Part shown: piece by piece, positions 7,927-17,996 of the stretch | Position numbering within the stretch: position 1 is the first letter of the stretch | Layout: each line of letters opens with the position of its first letter | From: Cupriavidus gilardii | GTDB lineage: Bacteria > Pseudomonadota > Gammaproteobacteria > Burkholderiales > Burkholderiaceae | Assembly (NCBI RefSeq): GCF_013314895.1 | Contig: NZ_JABTYE010000003.1 | Location: 271,265 to 335,264 of the forward strand | Direction of reading: 5' to 3' | DNA: 64,000 nt | Translations under genes and position numbers: made by a program | Notes under the pieces: model-generated | Seen by the model: the letters and a program-made list of their open reading frames with translations, nothing else | Told to the model about the DNA's origin: nothing | Databases searched by the model: none

Positions 7927-9102
7927 TCAGGCGGCGGTGTGCATCCGCGCCAGTTCGGTGCCGGGCGACCACACATAGCCGGCAGAGACCAGCTGCGACG
8001 GCGAGCCATCGGCATTCATCACGCGGCGGTATTCGATCGAGGCGGGGCTGTCCTTGTCGAGCGACACGAACTCGGTACCGTTGGCGCGCAGGTCCACCTC
8101 GTCGGCGAGCACCTTGCGCACGAAGTCGCGCTGGCTGGCGAAATCGATCGGCTTGGGCAGCGGTCCGGCAAGAATCTCGGCCGGGTCGCGATTCTCGTGG
8201 CGCTTCAGCATTTCGCAGGCGACATGCAGATGCCCCAGTTCGTAATCGAGGAAGCGTTCCCAGATTGCCTTGATGCGCGGGTTGCTCTCCTGCTGCACGC
8301 AGCTGTAATAGTTGTAGGCCTCCATCGCTTCGTGGATCACCCACTTCTCGATCATGCTTTCGTCGGGATCCATCAGCGAACCGTACTGGGTCACGTGCTG
8401 TTCCTCGATGGAGGCGATCTCCGCGTACAGCTGGCGCGCCAGCGGGTCGGTGAACAGCGGCCCGATGTTCATGTAGTAGTCGTGGGTCTGGTACTCGGCC
8501 GCGGTAATCATCGCGGCGTGGATCTTGGTGATCAGCGCGGCGTTGGCACGGTCGTAGCTCTCGCGCACATCGTCCTGCGGCGCGCGGTGTTCGACCCAGG
8601 TCGAGCGGCCCGGCACGATGTCGGTATGGCCCTGCGTGATCGAATTCGCGTCCTTGCCTTCGAGGCGGTCGAGCAGCGCGCTATAGCGGTACAGGTGGTC
8701 GAAATCCTCCAGCAGACCGAAGCGATAGGCCTGCGCCTGGTACGGATCCGGCTCGGTCTGAGCGACCGCCGCGGTGACCTCGATGGCTACCTGCTCGTAG
8801 GCGATCGTGGTTTCCAGCGGGGAATGGTCGGCCCCGATCAGCCAATTGATCATCGTCGCCTGGTGATGTTCGACGCGGCGGATTTGCGCCAGCGGAATGC
8901 GCAATTCCCGATTGCAGCGCGACATGATGTGCTTGAGCCGCAGCGCATCGGATTCGATGCCATTCATCAGGATGATGCGGACGCGCGTGAATGCGTCGTC
9001 GTCCAGCTTGCTGATCGGCGCCTGGACCAGGTCCTTCCAAGTGAAATGTTGCTGGCCCAGCGGGCAGCCCTTGGCATCCAGCAGATCGGTCAAGGTGTCC
9101 AT
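7927..9102 (-). CDS. Large ferritin-like domain protein
   Basis: A 391-aa protein with repeated helix motifs carrying E/H metal-ligand pairs: VEHHQATMINWL, LLEDFDHLYRYSALLD, ASIEEQHVTQYGSLMD and DYELGHLHVACEMLK. This resembles two ferritin-like bundles in tandem or one enlarged bundle. No signal peptide, so cytoplasmic. ATG 9102 is preceded by GGAG. It is the first gene of an operon running through the 249-aa ferritin-like gene, a small hypothetical gene and the DUF2795 gene. A role in iron handling or general stress is inferred from fold and neighbours only. Confidence 0.8.
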   Translation of the reverse strand: MDTLTDLLDAKGCPLGQQHFTWKDLVQAPISKLDDDAFTRVRIILMNGIESDALRLKHIMSRCNRELRIPLAQIRRVEHHQATMINWLIGADHSPLETTIAYEQVAIEVTAAVAQTEPDPYQAQAYRFGLLEDFDHLYRYSALLDRLEGKDANSITQGHTDIVPGRSTWVEHRAPQDDVRESYDRANAALITKIHAAMITAAEYQTHDYYMNIGPLFTDPLARQLYAEIASIEEQHVTQYGSLMDPDESMIEKWVIHEAMEAYNYYSCVQQESNPRIKAIWERFLDYELGHLHVACEMLKRHENRDPAEILAGPLPKPIDFASQRDFVRKVLADEVDLRANGTEFVSLDKDSPASIEYRRVMNADGSPSQLVSAGYVWSPGTELARMHTAA

Positions 9103-9577
9103 GAAAGCTCCATTGTGGGGTGAGCGAAAGACGCCGTGCGGCGAGCCGCCGGCGACGCGTTTCTAGCTGTAGCAACGGCCGTGCCGATCGCGTTGCGCGC
9201 CTGCACGCGGCCCACGTTGTGAATCCGACAGACAATCCCTGCACGCCTTGCAAAACTTGCGCTGGCGGCAATTGCCGCATTGCGCAACAAAAAACGCGCC
9301 GGCCGGAATTCACCGGCGGGCGCGTTTCAAGGCGGCGACGTGTCTTGTCGCGCGCTATTTTTTTAAATGCGTCCGTGCTATTGCCGGCCGATTTCCTGCA
9401 ACATGCGCGTCATCAGATACAAGCGCGGCACGATCGAGTCGACGTCGCCCTATCGCGCCCGCTACGCGTTGCGGGCGCGACGTCGTTATTGGCACGTGGA
9501 GGACGCGCTGCGCGAAGGACAGCCGGCCTGAGCGGCCGGCGTCATGACTCTTCCTTCGGCAGCGCTGGGCCGCGGTT
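9103..9577. other. Intergenic region without a convincing gene
   Basis: The 475 bp hold the promoter side of the ferritin-like operon (9103-9280) and a strong hairpin at 9292-9327. A 42-codon plus-strand ORF (9403-9531, starting MRVIRYKRGTIES, very basic) has no ribosome-binding site and I cannot support it as a gene. Confidence 0.5.
9286..9327 (-). terminator. Rho-independent terminator
   Basis: AAACGCGCC (9292-9300) pairs with GGCGCGTTT (9319-9327), extended by GCCGG/CCGGC around the loop AATTCA. On the minus strand the stem is followed by TTTTTTGTTG, so it would end transcripts coming from the BON/OsmC genes to the right, before the ferritin-like operon. Confidence 0.75.
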
Positions 9578-10315
9578 TCAGACGCTATCGGGCCGGCGTT
9601 CGATCCGGTTGATCACGTCCTCGACGCCATGCAGATACCAGGCATCGCGTTCGGCCTGGCGGCGTGCGCCCTCGCCCGCATAGCCCTCCAGCGTGACCAC
9701 GCGGTTCTCGGTGCGGATGACGATCTGATCGGCATTCACCAGCGGATCGGACTCGAGCACCAGACGCAGCGCCTCGGTGATCTCCTCGTCGTTGTCCCTC
9801 TCGGCCGGCGCGATCTCCAGCTCATTGACCACGCACTGGCAGCCGGGCGACCACCAGGCCAGCACGCCGGCCAGCCGCATATGGGACAGGCTGATCACCT
9901 GTCCGCGCAGGGTCACGATGCCATCGACCGTATTGATCTCGATCCAGCCGCTGCGCTCGCCGACTGCCTCGCGCAGCGTTTCCAGCCGGCCCTTGGCATG
10001 CACGCAGATCTTGCAACTGCGGAAATCCACCGCCTGCAGCAGCCGCTCGCAAACCGCGTTGCGCAGTTCGCCATCGCCGGCGGGCGCGGCGCCGTTGGCC
10101 ACGCGCAGATGGTCGATCACGCACGATACGCCGTCGATCTTGCGCATCCGGGCCGCTGCCCGGGTCTTGGCAACGATATCCGGTACGTCGCCTTCGAGGA
10201 TCAGTGCGCCGTCGGACAGGCGCAAGTTGATGGTGGGATGGAGATGCTGGCCGTGGAACGGCAGATTGGCCAGCGCCGCGCGGGCCTGCGTGAGCACCGC
10301 TTCGCTGCTCTGCAT
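9578..10315 (-). CDS. Triple BON-domain protein
   Basis: A 245-aa protein built from BON-type modules, each with the alpha/beta pattern and conserved Gly: residues about 8-70 (HPTINLRLSDGALILEGDVP), 75-150 (GWIEINTVDGIVTLRGQVIS) and 165-240 (DQIVIRTENRVVTLEGYAGE). BON domains are thought to contact lipid or other surfaces; in OsmY the setting is osmotic stress. This one has no signal peptide, so it is probably cytoplasmic or peripheral. ATG 10315 follows AGGAGG by seven bases. An OsmC-family gene lies 143 bp upstream on the same strand, which supports a stress role. A long in-frame extension to 12106 is spurious. Confidence 0.85.
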   Translation of the reverse strand: MQSSEAVLTQARAALANLPFHGQHLHPTINLRLSDGALILEGDVPDIVAKTRAAARMRKIDGVSCVIDHLRVANGAAPAGDGELRNAVCERLLQAVDFRSCKICVHAKGRLETLREAVGERSGWIEINTVDGIVTLRGQVISLSHMRLAGVLAWWSPGCQCVVNELEIAPAERDNDEEITEALRLVLESDPLVNADQIVIRTENRVVTLEGYAGEGARRQAERDAWYLHGVEDVINRIERRPDSV

Positions 10316-10458
10316 GATGTTGCCTCCTGAGGTGGCGGGCGGCAGCGCCGGATGGCGGGGCGCTGCGCCCTGTCCATTATAGAAAGCGCGTTTCGCGCCC
10401 GGTTCCCGCCAATCTCGCCGCCGGACCGTTTTGGCGCGGCACGGCGGCGGACCCGGCC

Positions 10459-10890
10459 TCAGGCATTCAGGGTGGCATTCATCGTGATCGGTGCCTTCAG
10501 CAGCTTGGACACCGGGCAATTCTCCTTGGCGGTCTGCGCGCACTTGTCGAAGGCGGCCTGGTCCGCGCCGGGGATGCGCACCGCCACGTCGAGATGGACA
10601 GCCGTGATACTGAAGCCGCCGCCTTCCTTTTCCAGCGTCACGGTGGCCTTGGTGTCGATGCTCTCCGGCACCATGCCCGCCTCGCCGAGGATCAGCGACA
10701 GGGCCATCGAGAAGCAGCCGGCATGCGCGGCGCCGATCAGTTCCTCCGGATTGGTGCCCGGGCCGCCCTCGAAGCGGGCCTTGAAGCCGTATGGCGCATC
10801 CTTCAGCACGCCGCTCTGGGTCGAAATCGTGCCGCCGCCATCCTTGATGCCGCCTTGCCATCTTGCCGATCCAATCTTCTGCATGGTCAT
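10459..10890 (-). CDS. OsmC-family peroxiredoxin
   Basis: Thiol peroxidase of the OsmC/Ohr fold, reducing organic hydroperoxides. The 143-aa length is typical. The two catalytic cysteines are present in their contexts (IGAAHAGCFSMALS, then AQTAKENCPVSKLLKAP), along with the N-terminal segment WQGGIKDGGGTISTQSG. The wording of the motifs fits OsmC better than Ohr. I prefer ATG 10890 (MTMQKIGSARW), six bases after GGAG, over ATG 10884. Divergent from the LysR gene at 11099 and followed by the BON gene; both are likely stress induced. Confidence 0.9.
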   Translation of the reverse strand: MTMQKIGSARWQGGIKDGGGTISTQSGVLKDAPYGFKARFEGGPGTNPEELIGAAHAGCFSMALSLILGEAGMVPESIDTKATVTLEKEGGGFSITAVHLDVAVRIPGADQAAFDKCAQTAKENCPVSKLLKAPITMNATLNA

Positions 10891-11098
10891 GCGCTCCGTC
10901 GGTGTTGTCACAAATTGCGGGCCGGCCGCACCACGTCCGGACCGACCCAACCACGTCCCACAATAGGATGCGAATAGGCGATCGGCCAGCGCAGGGGCGG
11001 CAATGCCCCCCCCGTATGCAGCCCGCGGGCAGCCGCGCACGATCTTTGCTAGGTAGGTGATCGTTCCGATTCCTGCCGCTGCGCCGTGCCCCAAGCCG

Positions 11099-12022
11099 AT
11101 GCTTCACCCTCCCCGCGTCTATCTGTATCTCGACACCGTGGCCCGCTGCGGCTCGATCCGCAAGGCGGCCGAGCAGCTGCATGTCGCCTCGACCGCGCTG
11201 AACCGCAAGATTCTCGAAGTGGAACAGCAGATCGGCACGCCGCTGTTCGAACGGCTGCCGCGCGGCGTCCGGCTGACATCGGCTGGCGAGGTCCTGGTGG
11301 CGACGATACGGCGCAGCCTGGCCGATCTGGACGCGGCTGCCGCGCAGATGGCGCAATTGCGCGGACTGGTACGCGGCTCGGTGCGGATCGCCGCGGCCGA
11401 ATCGGTAGCGAACGATTTCCTGCCTGATGCGATCGGCCGCTATCAGACGCGCCATCGCGGCGTGCAATTTCATGTCGCGATCGGCGGCACCGATCAATTG
11501 ATGGATGCGCTGAAGCAGGACGACGCCGACCTGCTGCTGGCGCACGATCCGCCCGCCAGTCCGCTGCTGCAGCAGCTCGCGGCCGCGCCACAGCCGTTCT
11601 GCGCGATGATGCGGCCCGACCATCCGCTTGCCGGCCGGCGGACACTGCGGCTGGCCGATTGCGCGGCCTTCCCGGTCGCCCTCGGCCCCGCGACGTTCGC
11701 CAGCCGGCGGTTGGTCGAGGCCATCGCCGCGCGCAATCGCCTGCATCTGTCCGTAATGCTCGAAGCGACCACGGTCGAGACGCTGAAGGGCTTCGTCCGC
11801 CAGACCGACGCGATCTGCTTCCAGTTCCATGCCGGCACGCTGCGCGAAACGCGGGAGGGCACGCTGACGGCGGTGCCGCTGAGCGATCCCGAACTGGCGC
11901 TGGGCCGGCTGGTTCTGGCCGCGCGCAAGGGCCGCGCGCTGCCGCCGGCGGCGGCCGCATTCGCGGAGCATTTGAAGACCGCCATCGGGGCGCTGCATCC
12001 GCCGTTGACGCTGGCCGCGTAG
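11099..12022 (+). CDS. LysR-family transcriptional regulator
   Basis: A winged-helix N terminus (RVYLYLDTVARCGSIRKAAE, then VASTALNRKILEVEQQIGTP) and a substrate-binding-like effector domain (GSVRIAAAESVANDFLPDAI onward) give a normal 307-aa LysR protein. ATG 11099 places the HTH at the usual distance from the N terminus; GTG 11057 would add 14 Pro/Ala-rich residues. It is divergent from osmC and upstream of a porin gene on the same strand, so either could be its target; the sequence does not decide. Confidence 0.9.
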   Translation: MLHPPRVYLYLDTVARCGSIRKAAEQLHVASTALNRKILEVEQQIGTPLFERLPRGVRLTSAGEVLVATIRRSLADLDAAAAQMAQLRGLVRGSVRIAAAESVANDFLPDAIGRYQTRHRGVQFHVAIGGTDQLMDALKQDDADLLLAHDPPASPLLQQLAAAPQPFCAMMRPDHPLAGRRTLRLADCAAFPVALGPATFASRRLVEAIAARNRLHLSVMLEATTVETLKGFVRQTDAICFQFHAGTLRETREGTLTAVPLSDPELALGRLVLAARKGRALPPAAAAFAEHLKTAIGALHPPLTLAA

Positions 12023-12298
12023 CGGACGGACGTCGATAGGGAGAGCCGATCCCGGCACCGATCGCGTGCCGCTCCACCCGTGCATCCGCACCGCCACCGC
12101 ACACATTTTGTGCTCGCGTCGCGCGAAAAATGATGGTGGTCGGTATCGCCCGATTTCCGCACACTGCTTTCGAACGCCCCGGCAAACGGCCGAGCCAGCC
12201 GCCCGGGATCGACGCGCGCGATCGCGACGACGTCAGGACAACAACAACGCCATCAAAAAGAAGCACGAGAGAAATCAGGGTCAACGAAGGAGGTTCGC

Positions 12299-13375
12299 AT
12301 GACAACAACGACGTTCAAGCCGGCGCGCGCGCTGGCGGCCGCCATGACGGCATTGGCAAGCGGGGGCGCGCTGGCGCAGTCCAGCGTGACGCTGTACGGG
12401 CAGGTCGACACCTACGTCGGCAGCAACAAGGCGGTCGGTGGGGATCGTGCCTATGTGCTCGGCGCCGGCGGCATGCAGACGTCGTACTGGGGCATCAAGG
12501 GCACCGAGGACCTGGGCAATGGCCTGAAGGCGATCTTCGATCTGAATGGCTTCTATCGCGCCGACAATGGCCGTGCGGGCCGTTTCGATGCGGACGGCAT
12601 GTTGACCCGCAGCGCCTACGTCGGCTTGCAGAGCGATACCGCGGGCACCTTCCGCCTGGGCCGCAATACCACGCCCTATTTCCTGTCGACGATCCTGTTC
12701 AATCCGCTGGTCGATTCGTACCACTTCTCGCCGACGATCTTCCATACCTATGTGACCAGCAACGGCGGTGCGGTCTACGACCCGGGCATCATCGGCGATT
12801 CGGGCTGGAGCAATTCGCTGGTCTATTCGTCGCCGAAGTTCGGCGGGCTGAGCTTCAACGCGATCTATGCCTTCGGCGAGCAGGCCGGCGACAACGGCAG
12901 GAACAAGTGGGGCGGCAACGTGCTGTATTTCAACGGTCCGTTTGCCGCGACCGTCGCCTTTCAGCAGGTCAAGTTCAACAACACGCCCGGCGACGTGACG
13001 GCGCCGGCCGCGATGGTCGGCTTCAACAAGCAGAACGCGGTGCAGGCGGGCGTCAGCTACGACTTCAAGGTGGTCAAGCTGTTCGCGCAGGGCCAGTACA
13101 TCAAGTCGGATATCGACAGTGCGACTGGCGACATCCGGCACACCAACGGACAGGTCGGCGCTTCCGTGCCCATCGGCGCGGGCAGCCTGCTGCTGTCGTA
13201 TGCCTACGGCAAGGTCAAGAACGAAGTGGCCGATGTCGAGCGCAATACCGCGGCGGTGGCCTACGACTACAACCTGTCCAAGCGCACCGACGTCTATGTC
13301 GCCTACTACTACGACAAGGTCGGCGGGCTTTCGCACGGCAACAACTACGGGGTCGGCGTGCGCCATCGATTCTGA
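12299..13375 (+). CDS. Gram-negative porin (Burkholderiales OmpC-like)
   Basis: Outer-membrane trimeric diffusion channel. The 358-aa precursor has a signal peptide (MTTTTFKPARALAAAMTALA, cleavage after SGGALA) and the standard mature start QSSVTLYGQVD. Many alternating beta-strands follow, the Trp-Gly-Ile-Lys-Gly strand near residue 63, a PxxD-rich loop-3 region and the terminal Phe (GVGVRHRF) recognised by the BAM machinery. ATG 12299 follows AAGGAGG by six bases. The 276-bp leader 12023-12298 holds its promoter; I found no clear operator there. Confidence 0.95.
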   Translation: MTTTTFKPARALAAAMTALASGGALAQSSVTLYGQVDTYVGSNKAVGGDRAYVLGAGGMQTSYWGIKGTEDLGNGLKAIFDLNGFYRADNGRAGRFDADGMLTRSAYVGLQSDTAGTFRLGRNTTPYFLSTILFNPLVDSYHFSPTIFHTYVTSNGGAVYDPGIIGDSGWSNSLVYSSPKFGGLSFNAIYAFGEQAGDNGRNKWGGNVLYFNGPFAATVAFQQVKFNNTPGDVTAPAAMVGFNKQNAVQAGVSYDFKVVKLFAQGQYIKSDIDSATGDIRHTNGQVGASVPIGAGSLLLSYAYGKVKNEVADVERNTAAVAYDYNLSKRTDVYVAYYYDKVGGLSHGNNYGVGVRHRF

Positions 13376-13419
13376 TGGCCGGCGTCGCCGGTCTCGGCTC
13401 GAGCGCGTGGCGCTTGAAC

Positions 13420-14340
13420 TCAACCGGTGACGTCGCGCGCCAATTCGCGCGTCAACCAGGCCTGGAAGCGGTGCACCGCGGGGCGTGCCTGGGCATGCTC
13501 CGACATGACGACCTGATATTCCATCCCGTCGATTCCCGCGTCCGGCAGTACCACCTGCAATTCGCCGCCGGCCAACAACGGCAGGATCAGCGGCGTACGG
13601 CCGATCGCCACGCCCGCCCCTTCCGCCGCCGCGGCGACGACGTGCTCGTAGCGCGAGAAATACAGGCAGGGCTGACTGGCCGCAGCCGTCAGCCCCAGGC
13701 GGCGATACCACTCGCCCCACGACATCCAGCCAAAGCGCGCATTGGGATCGTGATAGACCAGCAGCGTTGCGGCTCGAATATCGCTGGCTCGATGAATGCG
13801 CGCGGCAACCTTCGGCGCGGCGACCAGAATCAGCCGTTCGCGCACCAGCGCGGCAGCGGCTTGCCCAGGCGGGCTGAGCCGGATCGCAATATCGAAGCCA
13901 TCCCTGTCCAGATTGGCGATCGCCTCCGACGCATCGACGCGCACGTCGATATCGGGCGCGTCGGCCTGAAACCGTGCCAGCCGCGGCACCAGCCACAGCG
14001 AAGCGAAGGATGGCGTGGTGGTGACCGAAATCGCGCTGCGCTCCGGCGCGATCAGGCGTTCGACCGTGCCCGCCAACTGCTCGATCGCCGCTCTGGCGGC
14101 CTGCTGCAGCAGACGTCCCTCGGGCGTCAGCGACAGCCCCTTGGCGCCGCGCAGGAACAGCGGCACGCCCAGCGCGTCCTCCAGGCTTTTGATCTGCTTG
14201 CTGATGGCCGACTGCGTCAGGCATAGCTCATCGGCCGCGGCGGTAAAGCTCAAATGGCGCGCCGCGCTGTCGAAGCCGCGCAGCGCGTCGAGCGACATCG
14301 CCCGCAGGGCTTGCGAGACGGCCGGGCTGATATTGGTCAT
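13420..14340 (-). CDS. LysR-family regulator, GcvA-like
   Basis: A 306-aa LysR protein. The HTH (MSLDALRGFDSAARHLSFTA, then ELCLTQSAISKQIKSLED) and the FLRGAKGLSLTPEG wing are typical of the GcvA subgroup; the effector domain starts at ISVTTTPSFASLWLVPRLAR. It is divergent from a DUF2917 gene 190 bp away, a pairing common in Burkholderiales, so that gene is the likely target. Convergent with the porin, whose stop lies 44 bp away. Confidence 0.92.
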   Translation of the reverse strand: MTNISPAVSQALRAMSLDALRGFDSAARHLSFTAAADELCLTQSAISKQIKSLEDALGVPLFLRGAKGLSLTPEGRLLQQAARAAIEQLAGTVERLIAPERSAISVTTTPSFASLWLVPRLARFQADAPDIDVRVDASEAIANLDRDGFDIAIRLSPPGQAAAALVRERLILVAAPKVAARIHRASDIRAATLLVYHDPNARFGWMSWGEWYRRLGLTAAASQPCLYFSRYEHVVAAAAEGAGVAIGRTPLILPLLAGGELQVVLPDAGIDGMEYQVVMSEHAQARPAVHRFQAWLTRELARDVTG

Positions 14341-14529
14341 GGCTCGGTGATGCGCGACATGGGCGGATATTTTCGAACAGGGGCGGACATCGTCGCAATG
14401 GCGCTTTCAATGGCCGCGCCATGATCCGCCGGAATACCGGGGATGACGAAACATCCGGCCAGGCGATCTTGCGCGTGACCACAATGACAAGGCGTGCCAA
14501 TTCGATGCGGGGCACGCCAGGAGACTGTC

Positions 14530-14859
14530 ATGCATGCATTCGCTGAACCCGACGGGATGGAAGGAATCGACGGGATTGGCCGATTTGACCGAATTGGCCA
14601 GGTTGGCGCCGTCCCGCTTCGCCTGACGATCGGCCAAGGATACACCGTGCTTTGCCTGCAGGGCGCGGTATGGCTGACGTGCGAATCGGAAGACCGCTCC
14701 GAAGCGGCGCGGGATATCGTATTGGCGTGCGGCGAGCGTTTCGATGCCGGGCGCGCCGTTACCGTCATCGTTTCGGCAATTCGGCGGCGGCCGGCCCGTA
14801 TTGCGTTGACCCGTCGCAATACGGTGGATCGGCTCGATTTTAAGAAGAGACTTAATTGA
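14530..14859 (+). CDS. DUF2917 protein
   Basis: A 109-aa protein with the DUF2917 cupin-like core: LRLTIGQGYTVLCLQGAVWL, then TCESEDRSEAARDIVLACGE and the closing beta segment. Function is unknown. The N-terminal 25 residues are a Gly/Ile/Asp-rich, repeat-like stretch. ATG 14530 follows AGGAG at good distance; the longer frame from 14494 has no such site. It lies opposite the GcvA-like LysR gene, which probably controls it. Confidence 0.85.
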   Translation: MHAFAEPDGMEGIDGIGRFDRIGQVGAVPLRLTIGQGYTVLCLQGAVWLTCESEDRSEAARDIVLACGERFDAGRAVTVIVSAIRRRPARIALTRRNTVDRLDFKKRLN

Positions 14860-14866
14860 GTGCCGT

Positions 14867-15016
14867 CAATGTCTGGCGCATTGTCTTGTCCAATGTCTTG
14901 TCGCAATGTCTTCTTGCAGGCAGACCTGGCGGAACCCGTACGAAATGCGGGAAATCCCGCGAAAGACTGATGACTACGCTGCCGCCCGTCGATCGGCTAT
15001 CGGCTATCGGCTATCG
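14867..15016. repeat. Short tandem repeats downstream of the DUF2917 gene
   Basis: Within the 282-bp gap before hns, TGTCTTGTC-like units recur about every 13 bp near 14880-14915, and ATCGGCT is repeated three times in a row near 14992-15012. No gene is visible in the gap. Confidence 0.6.
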
Positions 15017-15141
15017 CACAGAATCGCGCGGATCGGCGGCAAATCGTGTTCCCTGGCAGAACAGCCGTGGCGCCGGATATTGCGATTCGACGCAATACGG
15101 TTCGCCGGATCCTATTGGGCACAGCGCAATGGAGCACAGCC

Positions 15142-15444
15142 TTACTCGGCGATCAGGAAGCGATCGCGATTCTTGCCCAGCCATGCCGGTGCGCGGCCGC
15201 GGCCCGACCAGGTCTTGCCGGTCTTCGGATCGCGATATTTGGCCGGCGCCGGCGTACCCGAGCGGCCCGCCGATTTGCGCGGACGGCCGCGGCGACGCGG
15301 CACCAGATCTTCGGCAGTCAAACCGTAATCCTCCATCAGTTGCTGGATCTGCGCGACCACGGCCGCCACTTCGGTTTGCCTGGCTTCCTCCAGTTGTGCT
15401 TCGAGTTTTTCCTTTTCTGCCAGTAATTGTTTGTAAGTCGCCAT
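15142..15444 (-). CDS. H-NS-family nucleoid protein
   Basis: A 100-aa DNA-binding and bridging protein. The N-terminal half is a charged coiled coil for oligomerisation (MATYKQLLAEKEKLEAQLEE); the linker contains an AT-hook-like RRRGRPRK (about residues 51-58), and the C terminus carries the H-NS binding motif KYRDPKTGKTWSGRGRAPAW. I prefer ATG 15444 to ATG 15450 because AAGGA then sits six bases upstream instead of touching the start. Upstream 15480-15560 is conspicuously AT-rich, as expected for an autoregulated hns promoter. It may silence the AT-rich islands in this window. Confidence 0.92.
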   Translation of the reverse strand: MATYKQLLAEKEKLEAQLEEARQTEVAAVVAQIQQLMEDYGLTAEDLVPRRRGRPRKSAGRSGTPAPAKYRDPKTGKTWSGRGRAPAWLGKNRDRFLIAE

Positions 15445-15650
15445 CGTCATTCCTTGCCAGTTGTAGGGTGCCGTTATGCTAGCTCACGGTTATCTGTGAG
15501 TCACCATAAAAAATGTAATCCAATAAGACAGAATCACAATATTCGGCAATTACATAATAATCCGCCCCACTGCAATGTCGAGGCGCGGATGCGCGGCAAC
15601 CCGCATAAGGCAATGACAAGGAATGCCGCCATCGCGGCATTTAACCCCGT

Positions 15651-17051
15651 TCAGGCGCGCAGCCGGGCTTGTGCGTCGCGCAACGCGGTGCGCAAACCCT
15701 CTTCGATCACCGGGTGATAGAACGGCATCGCCAGCATCTGGTCGATCATCAATTGCTGCTGATACGCCCATGCCAGCAGATGCGCGATATGTTCGGCACG
15801 CGGTCCGATCCATTCGGCGCCGACGAAACGCCCGCTCGCCTTGTCCGCATAGACATGCATCAGTCCGCGGTTTTTCAGCATCACGCGGCTGCGCCCCTGG
15901 TCCTCGAAGCTGACTTCGCCGGTGACGAAGCTGTCGGCCGGCAGATCGGCGTGGCGCTGGCCGACCATGGCCAGTTGCGGGTCGGAGAACACCACGGCGA
16001 TCGGCGCACGGCGCGGCACCGGCGAAACCTGCGGCCAGGCGGCGGCATTCTCGCCGGCGCTCTTGCCCTCGTCGGCGGCCTCGTGCAGCAGCGGCAGAAC
16101 ATCGTTGGCGTCGCCGGCGATGAAGACCGGCGCCGAGCCGCATTGCAGCGTGGCCGGGTCGAACACCGGCACGCCGCGGGCGTCCAGCTCCAGCCCGGTG
16201 TTTTCCAGGCCAAGATTGCGCACATTGGGCTGGCGGCCGGTAGCGGCCAGCACATAGTCGAAGCGTTCGGTCACCGCATTGCCGTCGCGGTCGATGAACG
16301 AGATCACCGCCTCGTCGCCTTCGCGCGCCATGTCCGTGACCTTGGCATCGGGATCCAGATAGAACTCCTGCTGGAAGGCTTGAGCGGCATAGGCGCGGAT
16401 CGCCGGGTCGGTCAGCGGGCCGACGCCGCCGCGCACGCCGAACACGCGCACATGGACGCCAAGCCGCGACAGCGCCTGGCCCAGTTCGAGACCGATCACG
16501 CCGGGGCCGAACACCGCCACGCGCCGCGGCAGATCCTGCCAGTTGAAGATGTCGTCGTTGACGACCAGCCGGTCGCCGAACACGCGAAACGGCTGCGGCA
16601 CGGCAGGGCTCGAACCGGTGGCGATCACCACCCGGCTGGCGCGAACCACGGTGCCGTCGGCGTCGTTGCCGACCTGCAGCACCGTGTTGTCGATGAAGCG
16701 GGCATAGCCGCGCAGACGGTCCTGCTCGGGAATATTGTCGACGCCGCGAACCACGAAGCCGACGAAGCGGTCGCGCTCGCGCCGCACGCGGTCCATCACC
16801 TCGCGGCCGTCGATGCGGATCGGTCCATCGACATGGACGCCGAACGGCGCGGTATGGCGCAGCTCGTGCGCGGCCTCGGCCGCCGCGATCAGCAGCTTCG
16901 ACGGCATGCAGCCGACGCGCGCGCAGGTGGTGCCGTATTCCCCGCCTTCGATGATCACGGCGCGCTTGCCGGCGGCCCTGGCGGCGCGATAGGCGGCCAG
17001 GCCAGCGGTGCCGGCGCCGATCACGGCGATGTCGGTGACGATGGTTTGCAT
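15651..17051 (-). CDS. FAD-dependent pyridine-nucleotide disulfide oxidoreductase (dihydrolipoyl-dehydrogenase-like)
   Basis: NAD(P)H-linked flavoprotein of 466 aa. Visible: FAD-binding GAGTAGLAAYRAARAAGK, redox disulfide C43/C48 (GTTCARVGCMPSKLL), NAD-site GPGVIGLELGQALSRLG, the second FAD motif VFIAGDAND and the C-terminal dimer motif FYHPVIEEGLRTAL with the catalytic His-Glu pair. Its closest annotated class is dihydrolipoyl dehydrogenase, but no 2-oxoacid dehydrogenase genes are near and it has no lipoyl domain. It lies 150 bp downstream of the peroxiredoxin-glutaredoxin hybrid on the same strand, so a role in thiol-redox maintenance is more plausible; this is inference. Confidence 0.9.
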   Translation of the reverse strand: MQTIVTDIAVIGAGTAGLAAYRAARAAGKRAVIIEGGEYGTTCARVGCMPSKLLIAAAEAAHELRHTAPFGVHVDGPIRIDGREVMDRVRRERDRFVGFVVRGVDNIPEQDRLRGYARFIDNTVLQVGNDADGTVVRASRVVIATGSSPAVPQPFRVFGDRLVVNDDIFNWQDLPRRVAVFGPGVIGLELGQALSRLGVHVRVFGVRGGVGPLTDPAIRAYAAQAFQQEFYLDPDAKVTDMAREGDEAVISFIDRDGNAVTERFDYVLAATGRQPNVRNLGLENTGLELDARGVPVFDPATLQCGSAPVFIAGDANDVLPLLHEAADEGKSAGENAAAWPQVSPVPRRAPIAVVFSDPQLAMVGQRHADLPADSFVTGEVSFEDQGRSRVMLKNRGLMHVYADKASGRFVGAEWIGPRAEHIAHLLAWAYQQQLMIDQMLAMPFYHPVIEEGLRTALRDAQARLRA

Positions 17052-17105
17052 GGCGAAATTCCTGTTCGGAGAGACGATGGGTTTATTCGGGGCGGTTCAA
17101 TCCAC

Positions 17106-17137
17106 GGACCCGAGGGCGGCACGCCGCCTTCGGGTCC
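17106..17137. other. Strong hairpin between the peroxiredoxin and reductase genes
   Basis: GGACCCGAGGGCGGC and GCCGCCTTCGGGTCC form a 15-bp stem with one mismatch and a 2-base loop. There is no T-tract on the minus strand, so partial termination, an mRNA-decay barrier or a repeat element are the options. Confidence 0.5.
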
Positions 17138-17201
17138 GGCGACTGCCGGACCGCGCCACGGAACAATCAGTGGGATGGGAGAAAAAAGGCGCTGCGGGAG
17201 A

Positions 17202-17933
<732 letters not shown>

Positions 17934-17996
17934 TGGGATCGCTCCTGGTTCGGTGGTGAGTTTCCGGGGTGAATTCTTTGCGCTGCGTGCGCTGTA

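Noticed and set aside
9403..9531. 42-codon basic plus-strand ORF
   Set aside because: No ribosome-binding site and no recognisable family.
9578..12106. 842-codon minus-strand ORF covering the BON gene and beyond
   Set aside because: Only the part from 10315 is the BON protein; the remainder is antisense to a LysR gene and overlaps OsmC in another frame.
12281..14224. 647-codon minus-strand ORF
   Set aside because: Antisense to the porin and a shifted frame of the GcvA-like LysR gene.
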